NCBI RefSeq assembly: GCF_014635185.1
Contig: NZ_BMCM01000001.1
Location: 1,240,001 to 1,304,000, forward strand
Length of the DNA: 64,000 nt
Direction: 5' to 3'
From: Microbacterium murale
Lineage (GTDB): Bacteria > Actinomycetota > Actinomycetes > Actinomycetales > Microbacteriaceae
This document shows, in pieces, positions 1 to 8,717 of the stretch (the first letter of the stretch is position 1; every line of letters begins with the position of its first letter). Made by a program: the position numbers and the translations under genes. Below the pieces are notes generated by a model. The model did not search any database and was not told the origin of the DNA. It was given only the letters and a program-made list of their open reading frames with translations.

Positions 1-1
1 C

Positions 2-301
2 CCGGAGGGCACCGCGTTGAACGGCAAGCCCGCGACGCTGGTCACCGTGCTGGGCGGCAACTACGCGCCCGGTACGCCCAAGGAGGGCTGGGATCACTCC
101 ACCGGCTGGCTGCGCCGCGTGCTCGAAGACGTCTGGGGCCTCGACCTGCGCGTCGTGCAGCGCCCGTTCACCCTCGTCGGCGTCAACCCGGCGATGGATG
201 CGTTCACGGATGTCGCGAACGAGCTGAAGGACGAGGCCGAGAAGTCGGCACGTGTGTACGGGCAGGAGCTCGCCGCGACGCGCGGTACCAAGGTCGCCTG
301 A
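2..301 (+). CDS. FMN-dependent NADH-azoreductase-like / flavodoxin-fold quinone reductase, C-terminal part
   Basis: This is the C-terminal 99 residues of a gene whose start lies before the window; the frame is open from base 2. The remnant reads like the second half of an AcpD-type azoreductase: a beta strand ending in VTVLGGNY, then SGW/STGW-like and LRRVLEDVWGL segments, and a final helix. That family transfers electrons from NAD(P)H to quinones or azo dyes through bound FMN in the cytoplasm. Flavin-binding residues would be in the missing part, so the family call rests on the C-terminal pattern only. A long nested inverted repeat follows the stop and probably ends transcription. Confidence 0.6.
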   Translation, partial: PEGTALNGKPATLVTVLGGNYAPGTPKEGWDHSTGWLRRVLEDVWGLDLRVVQRPFTLVGVNPAMDAFTDVANELKDEAEKSARVYGQELAATRGTKVA

Positions 302-320
302 AGCGCCGGCGAATCCGGCC

Positions 321-403
321 GACACTCTGGGGGTCGGATTCACGGATGTCGGACGATCTTCGCCGATCAGTCCGACATTCGTAATTCCGACCCCCAAGGT
401 GTC
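321..403. terminator. nested inverted repeat between convergent genes, probable bidirectional terminator
   Basis: Outer arms 321-338 and 386-403 pair at 16 of 18 positions. Inside them 341-353 (CACGGATGTCGGA) and 370-382 pair almost completely. The structure fills the gap between two convergent genes. A copy with the same 42-base inner core length and conserved inner arms lies at 35011-35052. Confidence 0.6.
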
Positions 404-418
404 CGACAAAAGTCGCGC

Positions 419-1576
419 TCAGCGCAGCTCGCGGAAGAACTCCCGCACGTCCGCCAGCAGCATCTCGGGCTCTTCCAAGGCGGCGAAGTGCCCACCACGA
501 CCCTCGACATCCGTCCAGCGGACGATGTTGTTCGCCTTCTCCTCGGCGAAGCGCAGGCCGACGTCGTGCGCGAACACGATCACCGCGGTAGGCACTCCGG
601 AGTTGGAAGGTTCCTCGCCCCAGCCGGCATCCTGCGTATACCCGACGTACGCCGCCGATCCGCCGGTCGCGGTGAACCAGTACAACGAGGCGTTGTCGAA
701 CAGGAACTGCTCGCCGATGAGGTCGGCGACCGGCACATCTGCGGGGTGCGTCCACTCCTGGAACTTGTCGTGGATCCACGCGAACTGGGCGACAGGACTG
801 TCCGCCGTCATCGCGCCGATGAGCGCCGGCCGCGTCGACTGGATGGCGATGTAACCGAACTCCTTCTGCATGAACTCGCCGACCCGGCGCATGCGATCCA
901 GCTCGATCGGGGTCAGCGTCGCCGCGGTCGCTTCGTCGACTTCCCCGACGAATGAGCCGACGGATCCGTTCGCGTGCACGCCGATCACTCGGTCGGGCGC
1001 GAGGCGCCCCATCTCCGGAGCGACTCCCGCGCCCACATCCCCGCCCTGCGCCGCGAAGCGGTCGTAGCCGAGCCGGGTCATCAGCTTGAGCATCACCACG
1101 GCGATGTCACCGGGCTTCCAGTCGCTGCCGACCAACGGCATCGAGAATCCGAAACCCGGATGCGACGGGATCACGACATCGAATGCGTCGGATGCTTCTC
1201 CGCCGTGCGCGACCGGATCAGTCAGGGGGCCGATCAGCTGCTCGAACTCGAGGAACGATCCGGGCCAGCCGTGCATCAGCAGCAGCGGCGTCGCGTCAGG
1301 ATGCGGTGACCGCACATGCACGGCATGGATGTTCTGCCCGTCGATGTTCGTGATGATCTGCGGCAGGGCATTGAGCCGCTCTTCGGTCGCGCGCCAGTCG
1401 TGGTCAGCCCAGCGGGCGATGAGGGTCTGCAATTCGGAAGACGGGATGCCGGTGCTGCGGTCGTCGACCGGAAGCGGCGGTGCGAACCGTGCGTTCACGA
1501 GTCGCGAGCGGAGGTCTGCGACGGCGGAGTCGGAGATCTCGATACGGAAGGGCTGGACGGTCTCGTTCGTGTTCAT
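419..1576 (-). CDS. epoxide hydrolase-like alpha/beta hydrolase (EHN domain)
   Basis: The 385-residue product has the epoxide hydrolase N-terminal region at about residues 8-115 (FRIEISDSAVADLRSRL) followed by an alpha/beta-hydrolase core. Visible motifs are the oxyanion-hole HGWPGS at 102-107, the nucleophile elbow GGDVG with Asp180, and a C-terminal GGHFAALE with the likely catalytic His363. The family hydrolyses epoxides to diols through a covalent Asp ester, usually in the cytosol; the natural substrate here is unknown. I chose the ATG at 1576 because GAGGATGAAG lies just upstream and an upstream extension lacks family sequence. It diverges from a WYL regulator, its likely controller. Confidence 0.85.
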   Translation of the reverse strand: MNTNETVQPFRIEISDSAVADLRSRLVNARFAPPLPVDDRSTGIPSSELQTLIARWADHDWRATEERLNALPQIITNIDGQNIHAVHVRSPHPDATPLLLMHGWPGSFLEFEQLIGPLTDPVAHGGEASDAFDVVIPSHPGFGFSMPLVGSDWKPGDIAVVMLKLMTRLGYDRFAAQGGDVGAGVAPEMGRLAPDRVIGVHANGSVGSFVGEVDEATAATLTPIELDRMRRVGEFMQKEFGYIAIQSTRPALIGAMTADSPVAQFAWIHDKFQEWTHPADVPVADLIGEQFLFDNASLYWFTATGGSAAYVGYTQDAGWGEEPSNSGVPTAVIVFAHDVGLRFAEEKANNIVRWTDVEGRGGHFAALEEPEMLLADVREFFRELR

Positions 1577-1640
1577 GACTTCATCCTCTCGATCTAAAAG
1601 GCCATAATGTGTCCTGATAGAGAATGAGGATGAAGCCATG
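1574..1640. promoter_or_regulatory. mirror-symmetric divergent initiation region (epoxide hydrolase / WYL regulator)
   Basis: The sequence GAGGATGAAG-Y-CATG, containing ribosome-binding site and start codon, occurs at the start of both divergent genes in opposite orientation (1574-1588 and 1626-1640, 14 of 15 positions complementary). CATAAT at 1603-1608 could be a -10 for the plus strand. The symmetry could be a regulator site or simply two similar translation starts. Confidence 0.4.
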
Positions 1641-2594
1641 ACTCGCACCACCGGCCGCACGCTCGCCCTCCTCTCGCTGCTTCAGGTACGCCGCGAGTGG
1701 AGCGGCTCCGAACTGCGCGATCGTCTCGAGGTGAGTGACCGCACGCTGCGCCGCGACATCGATGATCTGCGCGAGCTCGGCTATGGCATCGAGGCGACCC
1801 GCGGGCGGCACGGCGGCTACCGACTAGGAGCGGGGGCCGAGGTGCCGCCGCTCGCACTCGCACCGGATGAGTCCGTCGCGATCGCCGTCGGACTGCGGGC
1901 GGCGACCGGCAGCGTGGTCACCGGAATGGAGGATGCCGCGGCACGGGCACTCGCGAAGCTCGAGCAGTCGCTGTCGCCGGCGACCAGACAGCAGATCGCC
2001 GAGGTCGAGCAGGCGATGGTGCCGCTCGCCGCTGGAGCGACGCCGGACATCGACCTGGGTGTCGTGACCGCCGCGGCGTCGGCCATCGCCGGGCGGATGC
2101 GGCTGCGCATCGACTACACGCGTCACGACGGCGTCGACGTACAGCGCGTCATCGAGCCGCATCGGATCGTGCACACCGCCGAGCGCTGGTACCTGATCGC
2201 CTGGGTGCCGGAGCATGAGGCATGGCGCACGCTGCGCGTCGACCGCATCCGCCGGCCTGTTCACCTTCGCGAGGAGTTCCCGCGCCGCGACATCCCCGAC
2301 GACGCGCTCCGCGAGTTCACGACCCGCAGCATCACCACCGCCCCCTACCCCTACCGGGCTCGACTGCGCATGCACGCCCCGGCAGAGGTCGTGTCGCAGC
2401 ACTTCGACCCCACCGTCGCTGAGGTCGTCGCGGACGGCGATGACACCAGCATCCTCACCGCGGGGTCGCGCTCGCCGGAGGAATTCGCGCTCTACATCGG
2501 CATGAGCGGGATCGAGTTCGAGGTGCTCGAAGGCGACGAGGTGCGAGAGGCGCTTCGCGCAGTCGGCGAGCGGATGCTGCGCGCCACCGCGTGA
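1638..2594 (+). CDS. WYL-domain transcriptional regulator (YafY type)
   Basis: The 318-residue protein starts with a DeoR-like winged helix-turn-helix (about residues 5-60, SLLQVRREWSGSELRDRLEVSDRTLRRDIDDL). It continues into a WYL ligand-sensing domain (about 140-215, with RVIEPHRIVHTAERWYLIAW) and a WCX-like C-terminal extension. WYL regulators bind DNA as oligomers and respond to small ligands or nucleic acid. Its start is preceded by GAGGATGAAG. The divergent epoxide hydrolase gene is the obvious target. The effector is unknown. Confidence 0.9.
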   Translation: MTRTTGRTLALLSLLQVRREWSGSELRDRLEVSDRTLRRDIDDLRELGYGIEATRGRHGGYRLGAGAEVPPLALAPDESVAIAVGLRAATGSVVTGMEDAAARALAKLEQSLSPATRQQIAEVEQAMVPLAAGATPDIDLGVVTAAASAIAGRMRLRIDYTRHDGVDVQRVIEPHRIVHTAERWYLIAWVPEHEAWRTLRVDRIRRPVHLREEFPRRDIPDDALREFTTRSITTAPYPYRARLRMHAPAEVVSQHFDPTVAEVVADGDDTSILTAGSRSPEEFALYIGMSGIEFEVLEGDEVREALRAVGERMLRATA

Positions 2595-2598
2595 CCTC

Positions 2599-3681
2599 TC
2601 ACTCGACAGGCAGTCGCACCGTGACGACCAGCCCGCCGCCGTCGCGCGGCGCCAACTCGAGAGTCCCGCCGTGGGCGCGGGTGATCCCCTCGGCGATCGC
2701 GAGGCCGAGGCCGGCACCCGCGTGGGCGGCATCCTTGCTCCGGAAGCGGCCCGCACCGCGTTGGAACGGCTCCCGCAGGATGGCGAGAAGATGCGCCGGA
2801 ATCATCTCTCCGGTGTTCTCGACCACTGCCACCGCGCCGTGAGGAGTCATCTCGGTGCGCACCTCGACGCTGCCGCCGGTCGCGACGTTGTGCACGATCG
2901 CGTTGTGGACCAGGTTCACGATGAGCTGCTGCAGCAGCGCCGGAGACCCGTTGACGGCGGCGGTGGTGCCGCGGATGTCGAGCGTCACGCCGCACCGATC
3001 GGCGAGCGGATGCAGGCTCTCCACCGCCTCTTCCGCCAGCAGCGACAACTCCACGCGCTCGCGCGTGAACGTGCCACGGTCGGCCCTGGCCAGCAGGAGC
3101 AGCGCCTCGGTCAGGGCGATCGCCCGCGCGTTGACGTTCTGCAGACGGTCGATGAGCACGTCGACATCGCGCTCGGGGTCCTCGCGAGCGACCTCGAGCA
3201 TCGTCTGCGAGATCGCCAACGGCGTCCGCAGCTCGTGCGAGGCGTTCGCAGCGAAGCGCTGCTGCTCCTCGACGTGTGCCTCGAGCCTCGAGAGCATCGT
3301 GTCGAACACGTCCGCGAGGTCACGAAACTCATCCTTCGCGCCCGGCATGTCGACGCGATGCGAAAGCGATCCCTCTGCCGCCAGACGGGCGGCCTCGTTG
3401 AGACGGGTCAGTGGCGCCAGCATCCGACCGGCGAGAAACCAGCCGCCGATCAGGCCGAGCGCGAGCAGGAAGGCGAGCGCCGCGATCGTGCGCGGGACGA
3501 ATGCGCGCACCAGATCGGAGCGGTTGGGCACGCGCATGTTCGCGTTGATCTGAACATCCGGGATGTATCGCAGCAGAAACAGATTGACGACCGCCAGGAG
3601 CAGGATTCCCGCGATCATGAGGAATCCGGCGTAGCTGAGCGTGAGCTTCAGTCGCGCGCTCATGCCGCGGCGCCTAGCCAT
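2599..3681 (-). CDS. two-component sensor histidine kinase
   Basis: The 360-residue membrane kinase has two transmembrane helices (about residues 12-36 and 65-85) with a short external loop. A HAMP region follows (about 85-137), then a HisKA domain with phospho-acceptor His149 in the ASHELRTPLA box, and an HATPase_c domain with N-box (VNLVHNAIVHN) and GAGLGLAI. The ATG at 3681 overlaps the stop of the upstream response-regulator gene, implying translational coupling; ATG 3663 is also possible. The short sensor loop says little about the signal. With the divergent VanY-type peptidase nearby, cell-wall stress or a glycopeptide-like cue is plausible but unproven. Confidence 0.92.
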   Translation of the reverse strand: MARRRGMSARLKLTLSYAGFLMIAGILLLAVVNLFLLRYIPDVQINANMRVPNRSDLVRAFVPRTIAALAFLLALGLIGGWFLAGRMLAPLTRLNEAARLAAEGSLSHRVDMPGAKDEFRDLADVFDTMLSRLEAHVEEQQRFAANASHELRTPLAISQTMLEVAREDPERDVDVLIDRLQNVNARAIALTEALLLLARADRGTFTRERVELSLLAEEAVESLHPLADRCGVTLDIRGTTAAVNGSPALLQQLIVNLVHNAIVHNVATGGSVEVRTEMTPHGAVAVVENTGEMIPAHLLAILREPFQRGAGRFRSKDAAHAGAGLGLAIAEGITRAHGGTLELAPRDGGGLVVTVRLPVE

Positions 3682-4348
3682 CGGCGGCATCCGTGTCGAT
3701 CCGATACCCCACGCCCGGCACCGTCAGGATCAGCCAGGGTTCGCCGAGGCGCTTGCGCAGCGACGAGACCGTGATGCGCACGGCGTTCGTGAACGGGTCG
3801 GCGTTCTCGTCCCACGCGCGCTCGAGCAGCTCTTCGGCGCTGACCACTCCGCCTCCAGCGCTGACCAACACTTCCAGCACCGCGAACTGCTTGCGGGTCA
3901 GCGCGACGTAGCGGTCATCTCGATACACCTCGCGGCGGAACGGGTCGAGGCGGAGGCCGGCGATCTCGTGCACCGGCGGGCGGACGTGCGTGCGCCGCCG
4001 GTCGAGCGCACGCAGCCGTAACACGAGCTCGCGCAACTCGAACGGCTTGGTGAGGTAGTCGTCGGCGCCGAGTTCGAATCCGGATTCCTTGTCATCGAGG
4101 CGGTCGGCGGCCGTGAGCATCAGGATCGGGATGCCGCTGCCGGAGTCGACGATCCATCGGGCGACCTCATCGCCGGACGGGCCGGGTATGTCGCGGTCGA
4201 GCACGGCGAGATCGTATGAGTTGATGCTCAGCATCTCGAGCGCGGTGTCACCGTCACCGGCGATGTCGGCGGCGATGGCCTCGAGCCTCAGCCCGTCCCG
4301 TACGGCTTCGGCGAGGTAGGGCTCGTCCTCGACGATCAGTACGCGCAC
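3674..4348 (-). CDS. OmpR-family response regulator
   Basis: The 224-residue product has a receiver domain (residues 1-115) with acidic residues EDE at 7-9, phospho-acceptor Asp51 in AVLDRDIPG and a conserved Lys in the LTKPFEL motif. A winged-helix DNA-binding domain follows (about 130-224, ending TVPGVGYRID). I take GTG 4348 as start because the protein then begins at the family start VRVLIVEDE and GAGAG lies upstream. It is co-transcribed with the kinase gene and diverges from the peptidase gene at 4466. Repeated ATATGAGAGC and GCATAT elements in the intergenic region are candidate binding sites. Confidence 0.92.
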   Translation of the reverse strand: MRVLIVEDEPYLAEAVRDGLRLEAIAADIAGDGDTALEMLSINSYDLAVLDRDIPGPSGDEVARWIVDSGSGIPILMLTAADRLDDKESGFELGADDYLTKPFELRELVLRLRALDRRRTHVRPPVHEIAGLRLDPFRREVYRDDRYVALTRKQFAVLEVLVSAGGGVVSAEELLERAWDENADPFTNAVRITVSSLRKRLGEPWLILTVPGVGYRIDTDAADG

Positions 4349-4354
4349 GGTGCG

Positions 4355-4430
4355 GCTCTCATATACCGGGCTCTCATATGCAGAAATCCTACGCACCCGC
4401 GCATATCGGGAGCATATGAAGAAACGCATA
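4355..4430. promoter_or_regulatory. direct-repeat cluster, candidate response-regulator operator
   Basis: GCTCTCATAT occurs at 4355-4364 and again at 4370-4379, 15 bases apart. GCATAT occurs at 4401 and 4412, 11 bases apart, with a further GCATA at 4426. OmpR-type regulators bind direct repeats about one helical turn apart. The cluster lies between the regulator gene and the VanY-like gene. Confidence 0.5.
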
Positions 4431-4465
4431 CGGGCCTGCAACCGCTCGCCGGGTTCGCTGGAGGC

Positions 4466-5143
4466 ATGAGAACCACGCATGTGCTCGTCCCTCCGTCGAC
4501 TTCATCCCCCGAGGTCCGCCGCAGGCAGCGTCGCGCCGTGGCCGCGCTCGTCGTCACGTTGATCGCGCTGGTGATCGCTCTGGTGCTGGTGGTGTCGAAC
4601 GGCTCGCGGTCACTCGCGGAGATCGCCGGCGGATCCGGGCAGCCGGTCGTGTTCGATCCGGTCGGCGACACGGGCTCCGTCCTCACCTCGGAGCACGGCT
4701 ACATCGCCGAGGGCGAGGGGCTGTCGGTGTTCGACGAGCAGGCGCCGGCCGTGACCCGGTTGAACCCCGAACTGCTCGATGCGCTGCGCAGGGCGGCGAC
4801 GGATGCCGGGGCAGACGGTGTCGACTTCGAGATCAACAGCGGCTGGCGCTCCCCGGAGTACCAGAGCTTTCTGCTGCGCGCGGCGGTCGACGACTACGGC
4901 TCGGAGGCGGAGGCGGCGCGCTGGGTCGCGACGGCGCAGACCTCGGCGCATGTCTCCGGGGATGCCGTCGACATCGGTCCGCTCACGTCGACCGACTGGC
5001 TCGCCCAGCACGGCGCGCGGTACGGGCTGTGCCAGATCTACGGCAACGAATCATGGCATTACGAACTGCGCCCGGATGCCGTCGACGCAGGCTGTCCGCC
5101 GGCGTACTCGGATCCGACCGAGGACCCGCGCATGCACGGTTGA
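4466..5143 (+). CDS. VanY-type D-alanyl-D-alanine carboxypeptidase (M15B), membrane-anchored
   Basis: The 225-residue protein has a cytoplasmic basic stretch, one transmembrane helix (about 25-44) and an extracellular peptidase domain. The M15 zinc site is intact: SAHVSGDAVD gives His162 and Asp169, and ESWHYEL gives the general base Glu195 and His198. SGWRSPEYQ at about 125-133 is the usual substrate-pocket motif. Such enzymes trim the terminal D-Ala of peptidoglycan stem peptides. The start has GGAGG only one base upstream, an unusually short spacing. It diverges from a two-component system, as vanY often does, but no vanHAX ligase genes are present, so a cell-wall maintenance role is as likely as glycopeptide resistance. 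Confidence 0.88.
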   Translation: MRTTHVLVPPSTSSPEVRRRQRRAVAALVVTLIALVIALVLVVSNGSRSLAEIAGGSGQPVVFDPVGDTGSVLTSEHGYIAEGEGLSVFDEQAPAVTRLNPELLDALRRAATDAGADGVDFEINSGWRSPEYQSFLLRAAVDDYGSEAEAARWVATAQTSAHVSGDAVDIGPLTSTDWLAQHGARYGLCQIYGNESWHYELRPDAVDAGCPPAYSDPTEDPRMHG

Positions 5144-5204
5144 ACGCATGGTGTCTTGGCGCGACGGGGTTGCCCATCGCCGTGAGGCGAGCGAGCATAG
5201 CGGC

Positions 5205-5588
5205 ATGACTGAGCAGATCGAGGAGCTGCTGGAGCTCGAGCACCAGGGCTGGCGTTCGCTGTGCGACGGGACGGGGAGCGACGTCTACGGCGCGCTCATG
5301 ACCGAAGACGGCGCGATGCTGCTGGCGTCGGGGCTGTCGATGGATCGCACGCAGGTGATCGCGTCGCTGGCGGATGCTCCGCCGTGGGAACGGTACGAGA
5401 TCATCGAGCCGCGGCTGCTCCCTCTCGCCGACGGCGCGGCGACCCTGCTGTACACCGGGCGGGCGTTCCGTGCAGAGGCGGAGCCGTTCGTCGCCCTCAT
5501 GGCGACCACGTACGTGCGACGCGCGGGTGAGTGGCGGCTCGCGCTCTACCAGCAGACGCCGGTCGACTCCGGCCGGTCCCCGTCGTGA
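5205..5588 (+). CDS. NTF2-like / DUF4440 small protein
   Basis: The 127-residue protein has the pattern of the SnoaL/NTF2-like superfamily: an N-terminal helix (EEQIEELLELEHQGWRSL), a variable middle, and a final strand region ATTYVRRAGEWRLALYQQTP typical of DUF4440. These cone-shaped folds bind small ligands or act as enzymes; no catalytic residues stand out. The stop overlaps the GTG start of the acetyltransferase gene by four bases (GTGA), so the two are probably translated together. Confidence 0.75.
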   Translation: MTEQIEELLELEHQGWRSLCDGTGSDVYGALMTEDGAMLLASGLSMDRTQVIASLADAPPWERYEIIEPRLLPLADGAATLLYTGRAFRAEAEPFVALMATTYVRRAGEWRLALYQQTPVDSGRSPS

Positions 5589-6160
5589 GCGACGGTTCTA
5601 CGTGGATGCCGGAGGCGATCGCCTGGCGCCCGATCGTCGAGGCGGACTTCGCGCTGCTCTCCGACTGGCTGACGCGGCCGCATGTGCACCGGTACTGGAA
5701 CCACGACTTCACTCCGGAGGGTGTGAGCCGCGACTTCGGACCTGGCACCCGCGGTGAGGAGGCAGGGGAGGACCTGCTCGTGTCGGTGGACGGCGTACCA
5801 GAGGCGCTCGTGCAGCGTTCGCGCATCGAGGACTACGCGGAGGACTTCAGCGAACTCGGCGCGATCGTCGATGTTCCGGCCGGTGCGGTGACGATCGACT
5901 ACTTCGTCGCAGATCCGGCACACACGGGGCGCGGTCTCGGCACAGCGGTCATCCGCGCGATCGTCGCCGACACCTGGTCGAGCTACCCCGACTGCCCGGC
6001 CATCATCGTGCCAGTGGTCGCGGGGAACACGGCGTCGTGGCGTGCCCTGGAGCGGGCTGGATTCCGCCGCGTCGGCGAAGGCGATATGGAGCCCGAGAAT
6101 CCGATCGACCCGCCGCTCCACGTCATCTCGCGGATCGTCCGTCCGGAGGCGCGCGCCTAG
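5585..6160 (+). CDS. GNAT acetyltransferase, aminoglycoside 6'-N-acetyltransferase-like
   Basis: The 191-residue protein carries a GNAT fold. TRPHVHRYWNHD near residues 29-40 resembles the substrate region of AAC(6')/IucB-type enzymes. The acetyl-CoA loop region IDYFVADPAHTGRGLGTAVIRAIV contains the R/Q-x-x-G-x-G/A-type motif (RGLGTA). A late strand reads VVAGNTASWRALERAGF. It would transfer acetyl groups to an amine. An aminoglycoside target is only suggested by the family; other amines are possible. The GTG start overlaps the upstream stop, and the stop overlaps that of the convergent helicase gene. Confidence 0.8.
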   Translation: MSDGSTWMPEAIAWRPIVEADFALLSDWLTRPHVHRYWNHDFTPEGVSRDFGPGTRGEEAGEDLLVSVDGVPEALVQRSRIEDYAEDFSELGAIVDVPAGAVTIDYFVADPAHTGRGLGTAVIRAIVADTWSSYPDCPAIIVPVVAGNTASWRALERAGFRRVGEGDMEPENPIDPPLHVISRIVRPEARA

Positions 6161-8700
6161 AGCCGATCCACCCCGGTCACCGTCACGACCGCCTCGCCCG
6201 CCTCATCGGATGCTGCGAGATCGATCGTCGCGGAGATGCCCCAGTCGTGGTCGCCGGCGGGGTCGTCGAGGATCTGACGCGCGGTCCAGTTGCTCGCCCC
6301 CTCGGTGAGCAGCAGCAGCTTCGAGCTGCGGGCATCTGAGCCGGTGAGGATCTCGTCGTGCTCGGCGAAATACGCGTCGAGTGCGTCGTTCCAGCCGTCC
6401 TCGCCGAAAGCGGGATCGAGCGCCGCAAGAGCATCCACGTCTTCGCGGGCGGCCAGCTGCACACGGCGGAAAAGCTCGTTGCGCACCAGGATGCGGAACG
6501 CGCGCACATTGCTCGTGAGGCGCTTCGGCGCTGGCGGAACGATCGGCTCTTCGAGGTGCTCGGCTGCCTTCAGCGCATCGAGATCGACGACGCCGTTGTC
6601 GGTGCCGGCCCGCAGCTCCTCCCACTCATCCAGGAGCGAGGAGTCGACCTGGCGGACGAGTTCGCCGAGCCACTCGATGAGGTCGCGCAGGTCTTCGTTC
6701 TTCAGATCCTCCGGGATCGTCTGCGATGCCGCGCGATAGGCATCCGACAGGTATCGCAGCACGACGCCCTCTGACCGCGCGATCTTGTAGTACGCGACAT
6801 ATTCCCCGAACGACATGGCGCGCTCGTACATGTCGCGAACGACGGCCTTCGGACGCAGTTCGAAGTCACGGATCCACGGCTGCGCAGCACTGTACGTCTC
6901 GAACGTCGCGCCCAGCAGCTCTTCCAGTGGCTTCGGGTACGTGACCTGTTCGAGCAGCTCCATGCGCTCGTCGTACTCGATGCCCTCGCGCTTCATCTCC
7001 GCGACGGCATCGCCGCGCGCGAGGAATTCCTGCTGGCTCAGCACCGCACGAGGATCGTCGAGCGTCGCCTCGACGATCGAGATCATGTCGAGCGAGAAGG
7101 TCGCGGCATCCGGATCCAGCAGCTCGAAGGCAGCCAACGCGAACGGCGACAACGGCTGGTTCAGCGCGAAGTTCGGCTGCAGGTCAACGGTGAGGGTGAT
7201 CGTGCCATCCGCTGACTGCTCGACGATCCCCGATTCCCGCAGCGTCCGATAGATTCCCAGCGCCCGGAGCGCCAGCATCCGCTGCCTTGCTCGAGGTTCG
7301 TGGTTGTCGTATACCAGTGCGCGCATATTTCCGAACACGTCCCCGCCGCGGCCGATCACGTTGAGCATCATCGCGCTCGTGATCTGCATGTGCGAGGTCA
7401 AAGTCTCCGGCTCGGCGTCGATCAATTTGCGGAAAGAGGGCTCGCCCCACGACACGAAGCCGTCCGGGGCCTTCTTGCGGATGATCTTGCGCTTCTTCTT
7501 CGGATCGTCGCCCGCCTTGCGGATCAGTGCGGCGTTCTCGGTCTCGTGCTCCGGCGCCTGGGCGACGACGGTGCCGGCGGTGTCGAAGCCGGCCCGGCCA
7601 GCGCGACCGGCGATCTGATGGAACTCGCGGGCATTGAGCTGCCGCATGCGCGTGCCGTCGAACTTCGTCAGCGCGGTGAGCAGCACCGTGCGGATCGGCA
7701 CGTTGATGCCGACGCCGAGCGTGTCGGTGCCGCAGATCACGCGCAGCATCCCGCGTTGCGCGAGCTGCTCGACGAGGCGCCGGTACTTGGGCAGCATGCC
7801 GGCGTGATGCACGCCGATGCCCGCGCGCAGGAACTTGGACAGCGTCTTGCCGAACGCCGTCGTGAAACGGAACTCGCCGATCAGCTCCGCGATCTGGTCG
7901 CGTTGCTCACGCGTCGCGATCTTCGTGCTCGACAGCGCCTGCGCGCGCTCCATGGCGGCGGCCTGTGAGAAGTGCACGACGTAGACGGGCGCCTGACCGG
8001 TGGTGAGCAGGTCTTCGACCGTCTCGTGGATCGGGGTGAGCTCGTAGTAGAAGTGCAACGGCACGGGTCGCTCGACGCCGGTGACCGTCGCCGTCTCTCG
8101 GCCGGTGCGGCGGGTGAGATCCGACGCCAGCGCGGTCACATCGCCGAGCGTTGCCGACATCAGGATGAACTGCGCCTGCGGCAGCGTGAGCAGCGGAACC
8201 TGCCACGCCCACCCGCGATCCGGGTCGGCGTAGAAGTGGAACTCGTCCATCACGACCTGGCCCACATCCGCCGAAGGGCCGTGGCGCAGAGCGAGGTTGG
8301 CGAGGATCTCTGCCGTGCAGCAGATGATCGGAGCATCCGCGTTCACTGACGAATCGCCCGTGATCATGCCGACGTTCTCTGGTCCGAAGGTGTCGACGAG
8401 TGCGAAGAATTTCTCGCTCACGAGGGCCTTGATCGGCGCGGTGTAGTAGCTGCGGCGACCGTCGACGAGCGCGGCGAAGTGCGCGGCGACGGCGACGAGC
8501 GACTTCCCGGTGCCGGTCGGAGTCGACAGGATCAGGTTCTGACCCGAGACGATCTCGATGACCGCCTCATCCTGGGCGGGGTACAGCTGGATGCCGCCGG
8601 CCTCTGCCCATTCGACGAACGCCGTGTAGACGGCATCCGGGTCGACAGCCCCGGACGGGTCGCGCAGGGAGGTCGGATCGAGGCGCGCGGAGGAAGTCAT
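6157..8700 (-). CDS. Ski2-like DExH RNA/DNA helicase with DUF3516
   Basis: The 847-residue protein has a superfamily-2 helicase core. Visible are Walker A STPTGTGK (60-67), motif II DEFH (152-155), motif III SAT (182-184), a helicase C domain with GVGINVPIRTVLLTAL and motif VI QIAGRAGRAGFD. The long C-terminal region, with LRYLSDAYRA and a terminal NTF2-like segment, fits DUF3516, a helicase subtype common in actinobacteria. It unwinds nucleic acid using ATP in the cytoplasm; whether RNA or DNA is unknown. I use ATG 8700, where the recognisable protein begins, although the frame extends further upstream. It ends on top of the acetyltransferase stop, a convergent three-base overlap. Confidence 0.88.
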   Translation of the reverse strand: MTSSARLDPTSLRDPSGAVDPDAVYTAFVEWAEAGGIQLYPAQDEAVIEIVSGQNLILSTPTGTGKSLVAVAAHFAALVDGRRSYYTAPIKALVSEKFFALVDTFGPENVGMITGDSSVNADAPIICCTAEILANLALRHGPSADVGQVVMDEFHFYADPDRGWAWQVPLLTLPQAQFILMSATLGDVTALASDLTRRTGRETATVTGVERPVPLHFYYELTPIHETVEDLLTTGQAPVYVVHFSQAAAMERAQALSSTKIATREQRDQIAELIGEFRFTTAFGKTLSKFLRAGIGVHHAGMLPKYRRLVEQLAQRGMLRVICGTDTLGVGINVPIRTVLLTALTKFDGTRMRQLNAREFHQIAGRAGRAGFDTAGTVVAQAPEHETENAALIRKAGDDPKKKRKIIRKKAPDGFVSWGEPSFRKLIDAEPETLTSHMQITSAMMLNVIGRGGDVFGNMRALVYDNHEPRARQRMLALRALGIYRTLRESGIVEQSADGTITLTVDLQPNFALNQPLSPFALAAFELLDPDAATFSLDMISIVEATLDDPRAVLSQQEFLARGDAVAEMKREGIEYDERMELLEQVTYPKPLEELLGATFETYSAAQPWIRDFELRPKAVVRDMYERAMSFGEYVAYYKIARSEGVVLRYLSDAYRAASQTIPEDLKNEDLRDLIEWLGELVRQVDSSLLDEWEELRAGTDNGVVDLDALKAAEHLEEPIVPPAPKRLTSNVRAFRILVRNELFRRVQLAAREDVDALAALDPAFGEDGWNDALDAYFAEHDEILTGSDARSSKLLLLTEGASNWTARQILDDPAGDHDWGISATIDLAASDEAGEAVVTVTGVDRL

Positions 8701-8717
8701 GGTCCTTCGATCATCCC

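Noticed and set aside
4466-5143. Vancomycin resistance cluster because of VanY and a two-component system
   Set aside because: No vanH, vanA-type ligase or vanX gene nearby; a VanY-type peptidase alone is common in actinobacteria.
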